Counted from the first letter of the stretch, positions 31,209 through 42,018 are shown. The stretch is DNA of 64,000 nucleotides from Sepiola atlantica (GCA_963556195.1 OY744532.1:100385706-100449705), one strand, 5' to 3'. The notes: generated from the letters alone by a model not told the origin. Translations and numbers: made by a program.

Positions 31209-31749
31209 ATAGACATATAAAATAACGTCTCAATCGATGAAGTTAAAAAAGGACCCCCCCCCCCCGTCTAAAACTGGAAAGTTTAAAATATATATATATA
31301 TGGGGGGGGGGGAGAGAAGACACCTCATTATGTAAACGGTGAAGGATTTCTAGACAAATTCATTTCAGACGACATGGTGAGGAGGCTAGTCTGACTTGCT
31401 ATTTGCATTCTCTCTTCCCCATAACATTGAAATGTTTTCGTCCGGCAGTTTTTAAATCTAACTTTTGAAACAAATAAATACGCATTGGGCTTTATTATAG
31501 AATGGAAGATTAAAAAAAAAAAATACAAATAATAAAAACGAAAGAAAACTGAAATAACATTAATCATGAAATTGTGTTCATTCTAAATTTGTCGTTACCG
31601 GCACAGACTTTTGAATTCCCAAACCAAACCGAGTTCGAATCCAGTCATATCTGTAATGTTCATTTTAGAATTAACTAGAAGAATACTCGTCCCAGGAGTG
31701 GTAAAATTAATTCCTCAAACAGAACAGTTTTGCACCACCTTTGTCTCCT
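31209..31749. other. No gene; short shared repeat and box B
   Basis: G/C runs near 31254 and 31300. acaaataaatacgcattggg, with ctttattatagaatgga, at 31470-31508 is shared with 42957-42995. gagttcgaatcc near 31630 is a lone box B-like sequence. Confidence 0.45.
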
Positions 31750-32560
31750 TACGAAGATTAAAATCCAAATATGATACTAAACCTTATGTCTAGTCTAGAA
31801 TACTTATTCCATTTTTGATCAAAATCCTCTACATGATTTTGATTCTAGAAAATGTCTAAAATTTAAACTTAAGGAGTCTTAAGAAGAAATTGAAATTCAG
31901 GGAATCTTGCTTAGTTGGCGTCTAATGACTATTGATAAAATTTAATGCAAATCTGAAATATTTGAATTTTCAGATGAGAGGTTGTGCCTCTTTTAAAATA
32001 CTCGAAACAAACTTAAATTTGAGGAAAATTTATTAATTTATGTCTAATACCTATTTTGTTGTATCGTAGAATTGATACAAATCAGTCCGGTAGTGGCTTT
32101 GTTGCTATCGGGCTGAGGTTTGGTTCTGTTCAGTATTAGGAGACCCATCCTCCCAGGCTTTACCTTCTCTCTGAGAAGGTTTGAGTTTATTGCTAATCGC
32201 CTGAGGCGCCACTACGGGTGAATGCCAACAGGGATGCTCAGGCATTTTTTATAGGCCAGATTGTGCTTATCCTAGTGTGATGGTGTCTCAAAACCACACC
32301 TGACCTTTGTATCTAACCTCCTGGCAAGGCAATAAAGTGATGTAATATCCATTTTTTAAATTTCACAAAAATCTGAGATATCTGAATTTTCACAAAGGGC
32401 CTCCACCCCCTTTTTTGCATAATTATAGCCCACATTACCCACTCTGACGCCTTGCAGCCATAGTCGACAATTCATAATGATCGGTTAATTATTTTAGGAG
32501 TGAATTCGATGCATATAAATCTGTAAACATAGACACATACCTAATTTTATCTAAGTAGAA
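31750..32560 (-). mobile_element. Helitron-like repeat split by a SINE
   Basis: Reverse-orientation copy of 8229-8720. The part 31750-32085 matches 8665-8410 and 32345-32560 matches 8410-8240; the two halves are separated by the U2-headed SINE at 32086-32343. Class assignment as for the plus copy. Confidence 0.55.
32086..32343 (+). mobile_element. U2-headed SINE inserted in another repeat
   Basis: The head is worn (tatcgggctgaggtttggttctgttc), but the body is clear: agacccatcctcccaggctt, gtttattgct, cgcctgaggcgcc, gggtgaatgcc, aggcattttttataggccag. The tail is acctttgtatctaacctcct followed by an A-rich end. It interrupts the Helitron-like repeat, so it inserted later. Confidence 0.7.
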
Positions 32561-32731
32561 ATAACGTTTAGAAATTTATGAACACTCTTGAATTTCCGCC
32601 AATCGATATTCTTGTATAATGAATCGTGTTCACTGTTCAATAAGTATTATATCGGTATTAAATAACCCAAAGCGGGGAGGGGTATGCTGTAAGGTACAAG
32701 CCAGCTAAATTCTATACAGAATATATATATA

Positions 32732-34061
32732 CAGGGTGTTTCAAAAGTCTTGGGAACATAACGATTTTTAATAACTAAAAAACTATTAGGAGTTGAAAAA
32801 TGAAATTGGTACCGTTGGAAAGGTTAAAGTTTCAAGTTCTGTGGGGAATCTTCAAAGTTGCTCAATATGAGCACCATTCGTCACACGGCAGACATCTAGT
32901 CGATAGTCCATTTCCTGCCAAACACGTTCCAGCATCTTGACGTCAATGGTTCCCACAACTGCCGTTACTCGAGCCTTTAGTTCGTCAATATCTCTTGGAA
33001 GGGGCGGCACATAGACTTGTTGCTTGACAAAGCCCCAAAGGAAAAAGTCACACGGAGTAAGATCTGGAGACCTAGGAGGCCAGGGCATGAGAACGTCATC
33101 ACCTCGCCCAGATCTCCCAATCCATCTACCAGGCAGTCTTGTGTTAAGAAACTGCCTTACTCTAAGACTCCAGTGTGGTGGTGCACCATCTTGTTGAAAA
33201 ATGAAGTTATCAGATTCTGCTTGTTCCAACTGAGCCATTAACCAGTCTTCCAGCATGTTGAGATAGGATTCACTAGTGATAGTTGCCTCTTCAAAGAAGA
33301 ACGGTCCATAGACACCTTTCTTGGAAATTGCACAAAACACGTTCACTTTTGGTGAATCTCGCTCGTGCTCAAGAAGTTCATGAGGATTCTCAGTACCCCA
33401 TATGCGAGTGTTATGCTTGTTAACTTTGCCATTCAGATGGAAGGTCGCCTCATCGCTAAAAACAAGCCGGTCATCAAAGCCGTTATCTTCCAACTTCTCT
33501 TGCATTGCAATGCAAAAGTCACGGCGAAGTGGCTTATCAGTGTCCTTCAACTTTTGGACCAACTTGAGCTTGTAAGGTACCATTTGCAGTCGTTTCCTTA
33601 AGACACGCCAGACAGTTGCTGGAGCAAGCTGAAGTTCCCTGCTGGCTCTTCTCACTGATTTACGGGGGCTCCGCTGAAAGGCTGTCCGAACTTGCTCAAC
33701 TGCATCTTCTGAAGTTGAAGGGCGACCTGTTTGCTTACTTGGGCACAAACACCCATCTTTCACAAATTTAGCATGCCATCTGACAATGGATTTCCTTTCA
33801 GGGGCTTCTTTTTTAAATTTCCTGCGAAATGCACGCTGAACACATGTCCACGATTCAGTCTTTGCAAATTGGAGGACGCAAAATGCCTTGTCTTGTTTAG
33901 AGAACGCCATTACTGCACCTGGAAAGATAACACGAAAATCATTAGTATGACCAAAAACTTGATTAAGCAACTTTAAAATGGCACCAGTTTCATTTTTCTA
34001 CCTGGAATAGTTCATGAGATATACGCATTTGTAATGTTCCCAAGACTTTTGAAACACCCTG
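32732..34061 (-). mobile_element. Complete Tc1/mariner-like transposon
   Basis: 1330 bp with exact 28-bp terminal inverted repeats (cagggtgtttcaaaagtctt plus gggaacat) at 32732-32759 and 34034-34061. TA flanks each end, the target site of the Tc1/mariner superfamily; both flanks are part of TA microsatellites. It contains one uninterrupted transposase gene on the minus strand. Matching ends and an open frame suggest a young, possibly mobile copy. Confidence 0.9.
32852..33910 (-). CDS. Mariner-like DD41D transposase (DUF4817-type N-terminus)
   Basis: Predicted 352-residue transposase for cut-and-paste movement of the surrounding element, acting in the nucleus on the 28-bp terminal repeats. 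Residues 1-110 look like two helix-turn-helix DNA-binding domains: AFSKQDKAFCVLQF...RRAF...ERKSIVRWHAKF, the linker GRPSTSED, then a second HTH at about 75-108. The catalytic core shows D153 (VFSDEATFH), D241 (FQQDGAPPHW) and D283 (SPDLTPCDFFLWG); 41 residues separate the last two, hence DD41D. It ends DVCRVTNGAHIEQL. I chose the Met at 33910 because the family begins MAFSKQ; an in-frame Met at 33970 would add 20 residues. No stop or frameshift is seen. ctttccag just upstream could be a splice acceptor for a 5' UTR intron (inference). Confidence 0.9.
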   Translation of the reverse strand: MAFSKQDKAFCVLQFAKTESWTCVQRAFRRKFKKEAPERKSIVRWHAKFVKDGCLCPSKQTGRPSTSEDAVEQVRTAFQRSPRKSVRRASRELQLAPATVWRVLRKRLQMVPYKLKLVQKLKDTDKPLRRDFCIAMQEKLEDNGFDDRLVFSDEATFHLNGKVNKHNTRIWGTENPHELLEHERDSPKVNVFCAISKKGVYGPFFFEEATITSESYLNMLEDWLMAQLEQAESDNFIFQQDGAPPHWSLRVRQFLNTRLPGRWIGRSGRGDDVLMPWPPRSPDLTPCDFFLWGFVKQQVYVPPLPRDIDELKARVTAVVGTIDVKMLERVWQEMDYRLDVCRVTNGAHIEQL

Positions 34062-34871
34062 TATATATATAATATTTAAAATAAGGATAGTTTCTGGGTA
34101 TTTTTAATAAGAGCCAACAAAAAAGGGGTAAAAAAACAAACATACAAATAAATGTTACCAAAGGCAAGATAAGTTACTATTTTACCCAGATAAGTTTTGA
34201 TGTTTTAATTTATTTTAAAGCGTTTTTTTTTTTTTAGTTCAATACAAAACTAGTGTCAACTCGATTAAGTTCGAATGAAAGAAATAGCTGACCTTAGACG
34301 GTCACGTTGAATCTCGATAATATGAGACTGTTTCATGTCCACATTCAGATTTTTTTTAACGTTACCGCAATTTAATTTGAAAAATCATTTTTTTTCTCCT
34401 CGTTAATTTGAGGAATTTCTTATTTTATTGGATTTTCATTTAATATATATTTTTTTCAATTAATTTGCAACTTTATAAATGAATTAACAGTATTAGTCTT
34501 GTTCATTAGATCAATAAAATGCTGAATCTTAGTTGGTGGTTTTTGTATTGGGACCGCCATAATTACAATAATAATTCACTGCACAAATTAAACGTTAATG
34601 ATTATTACTTCCTCCCCAACCCTCAGGCCCCCAAAATCTGATTAGAAATAACAAATCAGATTGTCGGGTGATAATTAATAACGAAAGTAATGAGAAAAAA
34701 GTTTGTTTGCTAAACAGATGCTATCTTTCTTAGTCGTGCATTTAATCACTGGGTTGGGTAGATATCTACTTGCTGTCCAACTCTCCAGCCTGGTTTCTTC
34801 CTATAAATCTGGCTCCTATTACAGCAGCCCCTTATGCTTCAGTGGTCTTGTTTTCAGGTGAACAAAATAAA

Positions 34872-34875
<4 letters not shown>
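34062..34875. other. No gene; dispersed-repeat piece at 34125-34200
   Basis: aatgttaccaaaggcaagat at 34145-34164 relates to 29340 and 61524. The rest is AT-rich and unassigned. Confidence 0.5.

Positions 34876-34927
<52 letters not shown>
34876..34927. repeat. (TA)n microsatellite
   Basis: About 50 bases of uninterrupted TA. Confidence 0.95.
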
Positions 34928-34929
<2 letters not shown>

Positions 34930-35664
34930 TTCTTTCCTCCCAGCCACTATTGCAGATCTTTCAACCAATCCGACCACTGTATTCCCTCATATTTAACTCT
35001 CCCCTCCCCCTAACCCCAACCCCTAATTCAGCATTGCTATTTCGCTTAAGGTTTTTCTTAGATTCGCCTGCTTGAATATCTCACTTATAATTCCATTCAC
35101 TCTTCTATGGCCCGGGAAGTTATCAATAATGGCCAGTTTTTCTCACATCAATTCAATTTAAGTGCGCTCCATCTAGAATTTGATTTCAACATTTTACTTT
35201 GGATTTGTTTCATTCTGGTCATTTTCTCCATACTGCCACTGAGAAAATAATTTTTCCGGCTCTCTCCAAATTCTCCTCTTCATTGGACACCTTTTCAACG
35301 GACATTTACCACCTGGACAAACCACATATCTTTTTTTACTGAACTTTTAACTACATTTTAATAATATTTTTCAAATATCTGGACTTTGGCTTTTCTACAG
35401 CCAACTTATCTATCTGTATTTCTCCTCTGATAAGATCTCGATCTTTGAAAAGCCTTGGCTTAAGGAAAGAATAATAAACACTAGTTTATTACAGAATACA
35501 CCTTGCATTGAACAATCGAAATTTGAAATAAATTTGGACATTCGTACATGTTTATCACTCTTATTTCTTCTATCTTTTCAATTGCTCTATCTCGTATATT
35601 GAGCTTAACCTTTTTCACTATAGGTTCCATCTACTAAAAGTTTACTTTTGGTTTATATTTGATC
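34928..35664. other. No gene seen
   Basis: Pyrimidine-leaning unique sequence. No supportable frame, although base composition is less AT-extreme than the surroundings. Confidence 0.5.
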
Positions 35665-36020
35665 CTGCTATCATCATCATCATCATCAACCGGTTTATTT
35701 GTTGAATCAGGCCACAATTAATCCTCTGATGAGGGTGGGGCCTGATTGTCTAGTCTCGAAATCTAAGTCTTCCTCTCCACTCCTGTCTTTGGCAAGGCTT
35801 GATGGAATCCATACCCATGGCCTTCCTATCACGTTTGACTACGTCCTCCCAAGTCAACTTGGGTCTGCCAGTGGTGATGTTCTCTGCTGGCACATTCAAC
35901 TGTCGGACTTTAGCAATCCAGCCATCGCTACGCTCAATGTGACCAAACCAACGCAGTCTGTTCTTTCGCATGATGTCCGCAAGACTTTTCAAGTCGACCT
36001 GTGAGAGCAGGGATTCAAAA
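35665..36020 (-). pseudogene. LINE relic of another family (LINE-D)
   Basis: The minus frame reads LKSLADIMRKNRLRWFGHIE, RSDGWIAKVRQLNVPAENIT, GRPKLTWEDVVKRDRKAMGM, then DSIKPCQRQEWRGRLRFRD and a stop at 35750. This is the RLRWFGH...GRPK.TW.....D post-RT ending found in many invertebrate LINEs, distinct in sequence from LINE-C. The 3' end has a (GAT)n-like tail (35666-35690 in reverse). 5'-truncated; open over its surviving length. Confidence 0.8.
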
Positions 36021-36026
36021 GAAATA

Positions 36027-36192
36027 TATATATATATATATATATATGAATTTATGCTAGTCGGTTCTTCAAAGTCAGACCTAAATAACAATCCATCTGA
36101 CTTATCTTTTTCATTCGGGTTAGCATGTTTTTTTTTTCGTTAGCTTAACCCACTATACTGTGAGCACGAATATATTTTATTTCAGTTTATTT
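36027..36192. repeat. (TA)n followed by dispersed repeat copy 2
   Basis: TA at 36027-36048, then the repeat shared with 3013-3140 (cttcaaagtcagacctaaat, caatccatctgacttatc). Confidence 0.65.
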
Positions 36193-36552
36193 TTTTTTCT
36201 TCTGAAAATACTTTTAAAAAAAGTACTAAAAAAGCTGCCTAGGTGGAGACAGACTTTTGATGCGACGGTATTGGTCAGCACAATACTAAACGATACCGTA
36301 ATATTTAAATTATCCTTTAAAAATAATATTCACAAATTTAAAAATTACTTTACAAATTATGCATTCTGTAAAGTAATTTGCCCTTCCCCGGCCAAATACA
36401 GTGATGCTTATTTTCTGCAGATTTGCATCAGCTTATTTTTACAAATGGCTGCCTAGATAAGGTTCTTACTCATTTTTTTAAACAATTTTCTTTAGAGTTC
36501 GTGCTGAGGTCTAATCAGTTTAAAGAAGTAAATAAGATACCAGAATTCAAAA
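36193..36552. other. No gene seen
   Basis: AT-rich unique sequence. The 98-codon frame at 36160 spans repeat and is not supported. Confidence 0.5.
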
Positions 36553-36612
36553 AGAGGAGGAGGTAATGGCTGGGAGAATGACATCATCATAACAGAACAG
36601 ATACTACACAAG
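36553..36612 (-). mobile_element. U2-headed SINE fragment
   Basis: The minus strand reads cttgtgtagtatctgttctg-ttatgatgatgtcattctcc-cagccattacctcctcctc, matching the short unit of the array at 14628-15133. Confidence 0.65.
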
Positions 36613-37229
36613 GTGGAAAAAGCTTCTCAAGGGCCTTTGTCGTAGTAGTCGTAAGCACTTTATCATACTGCCATTGTTAGAAATGATGCAGGATTACTTT
36701 TTTTTGGGGGGGGGGGGTTGTTTCATTCAAATATTCTGTTCAATCTTATTACTAATGTGTTCCTATGGCGGTTCCTTTTTGTTTAAATAAAATCAATACA
36801 TTCAATTAATTACACATCTTAGTAATTGAAAGTTATAAGTCTGACAGTTTTTGTTGTTGTTCTCGGCGATGCACACACACTACTAACACTTTATGATTCT
36901 TGCTTGTTTGTTTGTCCCCATACACACTGGATGATGTCCTTATTTTCTGAAGTCATTCAGGGGGGATAATCGTGCATACTGGATTTTGTCATGCATTAAA
37001 ACGGGTGATAACCGTATACAGTGGATGATGCCACAAAATGATTATGCCATCCATCAAATCAACCCTAACCCTAAACCAAGAAGAGAAGGATTAAAAGATC
37101 CATTTTGAGATTTTATTTAGACGACCTGTGACCCAAAGGTAAAGTTGATAAAAAAAGAAAAACTAAACCATTTCAGCAACGTTTGAATATTGTTTTTGAG
37201 TGCTTTCAACTTACATTAGTCATTATCAG
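36613..37229. other. No gene; short degenerate repeats at 36920-37035
   Basis: A G run at 36706-36717. Two or three degenerate units around actggatgatg(t/c)c and aaaacgggtgataaccg. Otherwise unrecognised. Confidence 0.45.
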
Positions 37230-37520
37230 GATCGGTACAGTGAAACCTGGCCAGTGAAGGTTGAGTATATGTATTGCCTGGAGTGAAATGATATGATACA
37301 ATGAATGTGTAATGTGAGACAGGTTTAGATCTGATGACCTCAGAGGAAAATTTAAGAAGAGCAAGCTACCCTGTTGAATAAGTAAAGTATTCCATTCAAA
37401 ATTCCATACAGATTCGCGGGTTCGACAAGATGCACCTGAAAAAGGTCTGAAGTTAAATTGGTTAAATTGGTTGAATTGTGAGAATAACATCCAAGATGGG
37501 AACAGTAGTCCAAATTATCA
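37230..37520 (+). pseudogene. LINE-C scrap joined to retroelement tail
   Basis: 37236-37345 reads the LINE-C block (gtgaaacctggccagtgaag ... gatctgatgacctcagagga) with a deletion in the middle. 37370-37520 reads attccatacagattc...atgcacctgaaaaaggtctg and gtgagaataacatccaagat, shared with 52690-52800 and 49745-49795. The latter tail family carries the hammerhead-like module; here the core is broken (CTGAAAA). Confidence 0.6.
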
Positions 37521-38289
37521 ATCCCCATCTCAAATATTCCAAAACAATAATTTTATAGATTATCATTTTTTTTTTTACTTTGGAAATGCATTAGCAGATT
37601 ATTATTTTTGACTCTAGAAATTTGATAGAATTTTTACAAAATAAAAATCACTTTCTATTTTTTGATGAAATCCTCAACAAGCAAAGATTACCATAAAATG
37701 AGTAATAAATTACAGTGTTTTGTTCAGAACAGAACATTGTATTCAATCGTTTTTATCTTTGGCTGGCTTTTCATTCTAAAAGAGACCTTGTTTTACTCAT
37801 GACAGACAACAATAAACGCCATCATTGTCTGTTGGTATCAATAGTTTTCTGCTTTGTTTTTTCCCCCCTTTATCTTTGTAATGATATTGGCTGTGTCATC
37901 CAGACATTACATTCAGTGTTGTTAGTAACTTGGTTCGATGACGAAACCCAGATGTTAATGCCTCTTCACCCCGTTAGCATTTAAAAATAAATAAATTTTT
38001 AATAATTTTTTAAATTCATTTTGAATACATCTGCTCTCTAATTATCCATCTTTTTTCCTTTCTTTCTTACTCTTGTGAACTTTTTTTGGATGTGTCCACG
38101 ATCTCTGAGAATCTTTTCCGTTGGTCAGTTACACGTAAGCAGGGATGTGAGTTTCTCCGCTTTTTAGCAGAATTGCGCCTTTTTTTTTTTTTTAATTCAG
38201 AAAAAAAAATGATCTCCCCTTAAATTACTATAGCCTCCTATGGACGTGAGTTCTCCACTTTCTGGTCGAAATCTGCTTGATTTTTTTTA
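37521..38289. other. No gene seen
   Basis: AT-rich. The 89-codon frame at 37715 has no recognised motif. gtgagttctccactttctgg at 38250 resembles gtgagtttctccgcttttta at 38147 (short direct repeat). Confidence 0.45.
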
Positions 38290-38362
38290 AGACAAGAAAA
38301 GGCTAATTTTTAAGACAAGAAAAGGCTAATTTTTAAGACAAGAAAAGGCTAATTTCTGCCAA
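38290..38362. repeat. 23-bp tandem triplicate
   Basis: Three copies of gacaagaaaaggctaatttt-taa, the last diverging at its end. Confidence 0.9.
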
Positions 38363-38860
38363 GCGGAAGCCTTACCTCCTTATTTTTTTGTCGCTATTTG
38401 ACTGGATTTCATTTCTGTTTCTCTTTCTTCCTCTCTCTCATTTCATGTTTCTCTTTACCAGTTTTTTCTCTTTCTCTCTCTTCATCTCGTCTTGCCTTCC
38501 TTTTCCCGCTTATGACAGTTCTCTCTGAAAACTGAAAATTTTAATTTGTCATAAAAATTAAAACTTCCAACAATTGATGGGGGTAGGAGAATTAGATGAC
38601 TTTGGTTTCATCAAAGAATGATTTCCTGTCTCCTTCCCCCACTCTGTGTCTTTCTTTTAATTTTGATTTTCTTAGTTAAAACTAGTTGAAGTTGTTTAAA
38701 AGAAAAGTTGTTTTTTGAGCAGCCCTCTCTCCACACATACACATACACACACGGTTTGATCCCCCAAGTTGGGAAATTCATCTCGATTTTAGCTTTTTGT
38801 TGTTTTGCCATTGGCTATTAACATTCCTTTTAAGTTTCACACAGACGTTTGGAATAAAAA
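38363..38860. other. No gene seen
   Basis: CT-rich then T-rich sequence. No recognised features. Confidence 0.5.
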
Positions 38861-39592
38861 ATTTGTCGGCTTGTCACATGGAAGTTTGAAATGGCATGTT
38901 TGTCGCCTGTCAACACTGAAGTTGGAATTGAAATAGCATTTTTTATGTCTGTCCTGCTGAAATTTGAAAAAATATTTTTGTCATTTGTCTATACTGATAT
39001 TTAAAAAACACCAGTCTATGCTGAAGTTTAAAACAGCAATTTTGTTATTTGTCTACGCTGAAGTTTAAAATGGCAATTTTGTCATTTGTCTACGCTGAAG
39101 TTTAAAATGGCAATTTTGTCATTTGTCTACGCTGAAGTTTAAAATGGCAATTTTGTCATTTGTCTACGCTGAAGTTTAAAATGTCAATTTTGTCATTTGT
39201 CTACGCTGAAGTTTAAAATGTCAATTTTGTCATTTGTCTACGCTGAAGTTTAAAATGTCAATTTTGTCATTTGTCTACGCTGAAGTTTAAAATGTCAATT
39301 TTGTCATTTGTCTATGCTGAAGTTTAAAATGGCAATTTTGTCATTTGTCTATGCTGAAGTTAAAAATGGCAATTTTGTCATTTGTCTACGCTGAAGTTTA
39401 AAATGGCAATTTTGTCATTTGTCTATGCTGAAGTTAAAAATTCAAATTTTGTCATTTGTCTATGCTCAAGTTAAAAATTCAAATTTTGTCATTTGTCTAT
39501 GCTGAAGTTAAAAATTCAAATTTTGTCATTTGTCTATGCTGAAGTTAAAAATTCAAATTTTGTCATTTGTCTATGCTGAAGTTTAAAATGGC
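38861..39592. repeat. 37-bp satellite with degenerate left edge
   Basis: From about 39010, some 15 copies of the 37-base unit tttgtctacgctgaagttta-aaatggcaattttgtca. Sub-variants are ordered: ggcaa, then gtcaa, ggcaa, and ttcaaa blocks. Between 38861 and 39010, stretched and diverged units can be seen (gtcacatggaagtttgaaat, gtcaacactgaagttgg). This is the usual decay at a satellite edge. No protein potential. Confidence 0.9.
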
Positions 39593-39972
39593 AACCTTTC
39601 CTTGCTAAATGTGCAAATTGAATGAACGCATCTTTGCTTCACTTTTTTGTATTTTCTTTTATTCATTATGTACACACAAGAAGAGTTGGCACAGGTAAAA
39701 AAAAAAAATGGGAAGATTTCTGTGATGACTACGGCAGAGGTAGCGACAGACGAGAATGTCTTTGGGGGAGGAGGGGAGTAAAATGAATGGGTGTAAGTCT
39801 TTAAGTAAGTAATAATGTCTCTTCCCTGAATAGCCGACCCATCGATCCGAGTAAGATTTTCTGAAAACAGATTTTTCTTTTGAACAATCTGAGCTGAATA
39901 AGTAAAGTTACAGTAATTAATTAGAAAAGTAGAGAGAAATAGAAGAGTCCCCAATTTTTTTTTATTTAACAT
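39583..39972 (-). CDS. Unrecognised 129-codon frame, doubtful
   Basis: The frame starts MLNKKKLGTLLFLSTFLINY, which looks like a signal peptide (basic start, hydrophobic core, possible cleavage after TYSA). It continues with no recognised domain and a Phe-rich stretch encoded by a T run, and ends inside the 37-bp satellite edge. There is no splice or promoter evidence, and the stop lies in repeat DNA. I think chance is more likely than a real gene. Confidence 0.15.
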   Translation of the reverse strand: MLNKKKLGTLLFLSTFLINYCNFTYSAQIVQKKNLFSENLTRIDGSAIQGRDIITYLKTYTHSFYSPPPPKTFSSVATSAVVITEIFPFFFFTCANSSCVYIMNKRKYKKVKQRCVHSICTFSKERLPF

Positions 39973-40849
39973 CCATTTTATTTTGACTCGGAGGGGGGGG
40001 GGGGGTGATGGAGGCTGTATTTTAAAATTTCTTTCATCAAAGCAGTTTTTAAAATTTTATTTCAAACTTAAGTCTTGTTTTTTTTCTGTTAAAAGAAAAG
40101 TTCATTTTTTTTTTTTTTCTAAAGATGTGTGGGTGGGGTATTAATAAGAAGTTTTCTCCCCTGCAACCCTAGCTCTTACCCTCCCCTATACACACATTAT
40201 TCACTGATCTCTTTTCACCTTTTTTTTTCATTACTATCACTGCAATCATCATCACAAATCACAAACAACCTTACCTGCAAAATAACCCTAACCCACACTT
40301 CCCCCATCCCCCCCCCTTTAAAAAAAAAGTAGCATCAATGCTTTCTTACAAACCACACCCGCCAGCATCTCCCACTGACATTATACTCCACAATAATAGC
40401 AGTCAGTTTTACTTCTAAAATACTGAAAAAATAAAAAATAAAAAATAAAATCAAATAAAAACTCCTGGAGACCTCCGGTTCCCTAAAAGAATCTTTTTAC
40501 TAAAACCTACAACAAACAAAATAAGGGGAACACAAGCACAGAAATTAAACCTCCTCCTCCGTACTGACCCAACTTTACCTGTGCTCAGAAAAATAAACTT
40601 TTCGTTTTTTAATCATTGATTTAAGTAAAAAAAAAACTTTTTATTTCCCTCCATTAGTTATGTGCTCATGTTAATAATAATAATAATAATAACAATAATA
40701 ATAATCATCATTATTTATTCCAAGAAAGGAAAAGAGACATCTTTCTTCTCGACGATGAAAAAATCGCAGATGAACGCTGATTATCTTCTGGTTCCAGTCG
40801 ACCAATTCCATCTGTGTTCCTATGGCAACAGAACATATTATCAGTGATC

Positions 40850-40888
<39 letters not shown>

Positions 40889-41028
40889 AAATATAAAGAG
40901 AGAGCAAAAATAATAAAAAAATCCTTGCATCTATATATTCTAAACAAAAACCAAAAAAAACAACCTAAATCCCCTCCCCTCTACTTTCACCTCCCTCCCT
41001 CTCTCTTGCTCTCATCCTACTCCAAGCA
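39973..41028. other. No gene; microsatellites
   Basis: G run 39993-40005, several A runs, (TAA)n at 40672-40705, TA at 40856-40883. 40960-41028 is a pyrimidine-rich tract leading to the candidate exon. Confidence 0.5.
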
Positions 41029-41331
41029 GTGGATTTTAAATTCAAAAGAAGCAAAACCACAGAAAAAAAAAAGAAACGACTCCGAAAATCTTGGATTGCC
41101 TCAGCAGCAGAACGAGATTATGTTGGACTCGTATCGCCGATCCATCGGAAAATTATTCGTCTCGGGCCTGATGACTTGCGTAAAGATATCAATCAATGTC
41201 TCCTTTTGAGATTTAACGGTCGGACTTGTAAGCATGTATTTGACACTACTTACCCAGACGCGGAATATTGGACAGCCACCCCATGTGACCACAAAAGCCG
41301 GGGTAACATCGGGCATTCCATCGCAGGTTAG
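41029..41331 (+). CDS. Candidate host exon, unrecognised
   Basis: A polypyrimidine tract (ctctctcttgctctcatcct) ends in aagcag at 41028-41029, a good splice acceptor. The frame that follows stays open for about 100 codons (DFKFKRSK..., RKSWIASAAERDYVGLVSPI, HRKIIRLGPDDLRKDINQCL, LLRFNGRTCKHVFDTTYPDA, EYWTATPCDHKSRGNIGHSI). It meets tcgcag/gttagt, a fair splice donor, at 41327. Composition is protein-like and GC content is above the surroundings. I recognise no family and saw no second copy in the window. An overlapping frame is also open, so coding status is uncertain. Confidence 0.3.
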   Translation: MDFKFKRSKTTEKKKKRLRKSWIASAAERDYVGLVSPIHRKIIRLGPDDLRKDINQCLLLRFNGRTCKHVFDTTYPDAEYWTATPCDHKSRGNIGHSIAG

Positions 41332-41603
41332 TCTTAAGATGCTGAATGTGAAACGTGAAAGCGGCTGCTGCACCTTAGTGTGCAATTGCACCAGAATGTG
41401 CACAGTCAATATTAATAAATATTTAAGAATATATATATATATATAGATAGACACCAACAAGATGCACATGTATATGAAACACAAGTGCATTAGTTTAGCC
41501 ATTCAACATACTTTATTATTATTATTACAATACTCTATGTATTGAGCACTATTGAAATAAAAACTGGAAAATTTCCTCCAAGACGTTTTAATATATTATT
41601 TTG

Positions 41604-41660
<57 letters not shown>

Positions 41661-41727
41661 GAGCATGTATTCCCTATCAACCAAAAAAAAATCAAAGTGC
41701 TCAATCGTAAACAAAATACAAAAGCAA
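41332..41727. other. No gene; TA tracts
   Basis: TA at 41430-41446 and 41608-41658. Otherwise nothing recognised. Confidence 0.55.
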
Positions 41728-42018
41728 AATATGTATTTCTTTGTTTATAAACTATACATTTCTGCGTCCGCTAGAGATACCCAGGTTTCATCCATTGGGT
41801 CACCCTGAATTTTAAAATGACCGTATGGGACTCTTCAGCCTCGTTTACATGTCTAATTTAGAAAAAGGTTTTTCCGAATCAGATATCTAAGAGAGGCCCA
41901 CACGGTCATTTTAAACCGGAATTTCATTCAAAGTTCTAGGTGACCCGATATGCGAAACCTGGGTACCTCTAACAGACGCTTAAATGTATAGTTTTTAAAT
42001 TGGAAAAAATGTATTTAT
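41728..42018. mobile_element. MITE with about 80-bp imperfect inverted ends
   Basis: The left arm (atgtattt...aaactatacattt-ctgcgtccgctagagatacc-caggtttc...gggtcacc) is repeated inverted at 41937-42018 (ggtgacccgatatgcgaaac-ctgggtacctctaacagacg-c..aaatgtatagttt). Around 290 bp in total, no coding capacity, family unknown. The tgaccgtatggg / cacggtcattt segments further in are also inverted. Confidence 0.7.

Noticed and set aside
33017..33976. Plus-strand frames of 74-81 codons inside the mariner-like element
   Set aside because: Shadows of the minus-strand transposase gene.
39010..39592. Regular repeat that could be mistaken for a CRISPR array
   Set aside because: The 37-bp units are directly joined with no spacers, in a eukaryotic genome without cas genes. 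It is a satellite.
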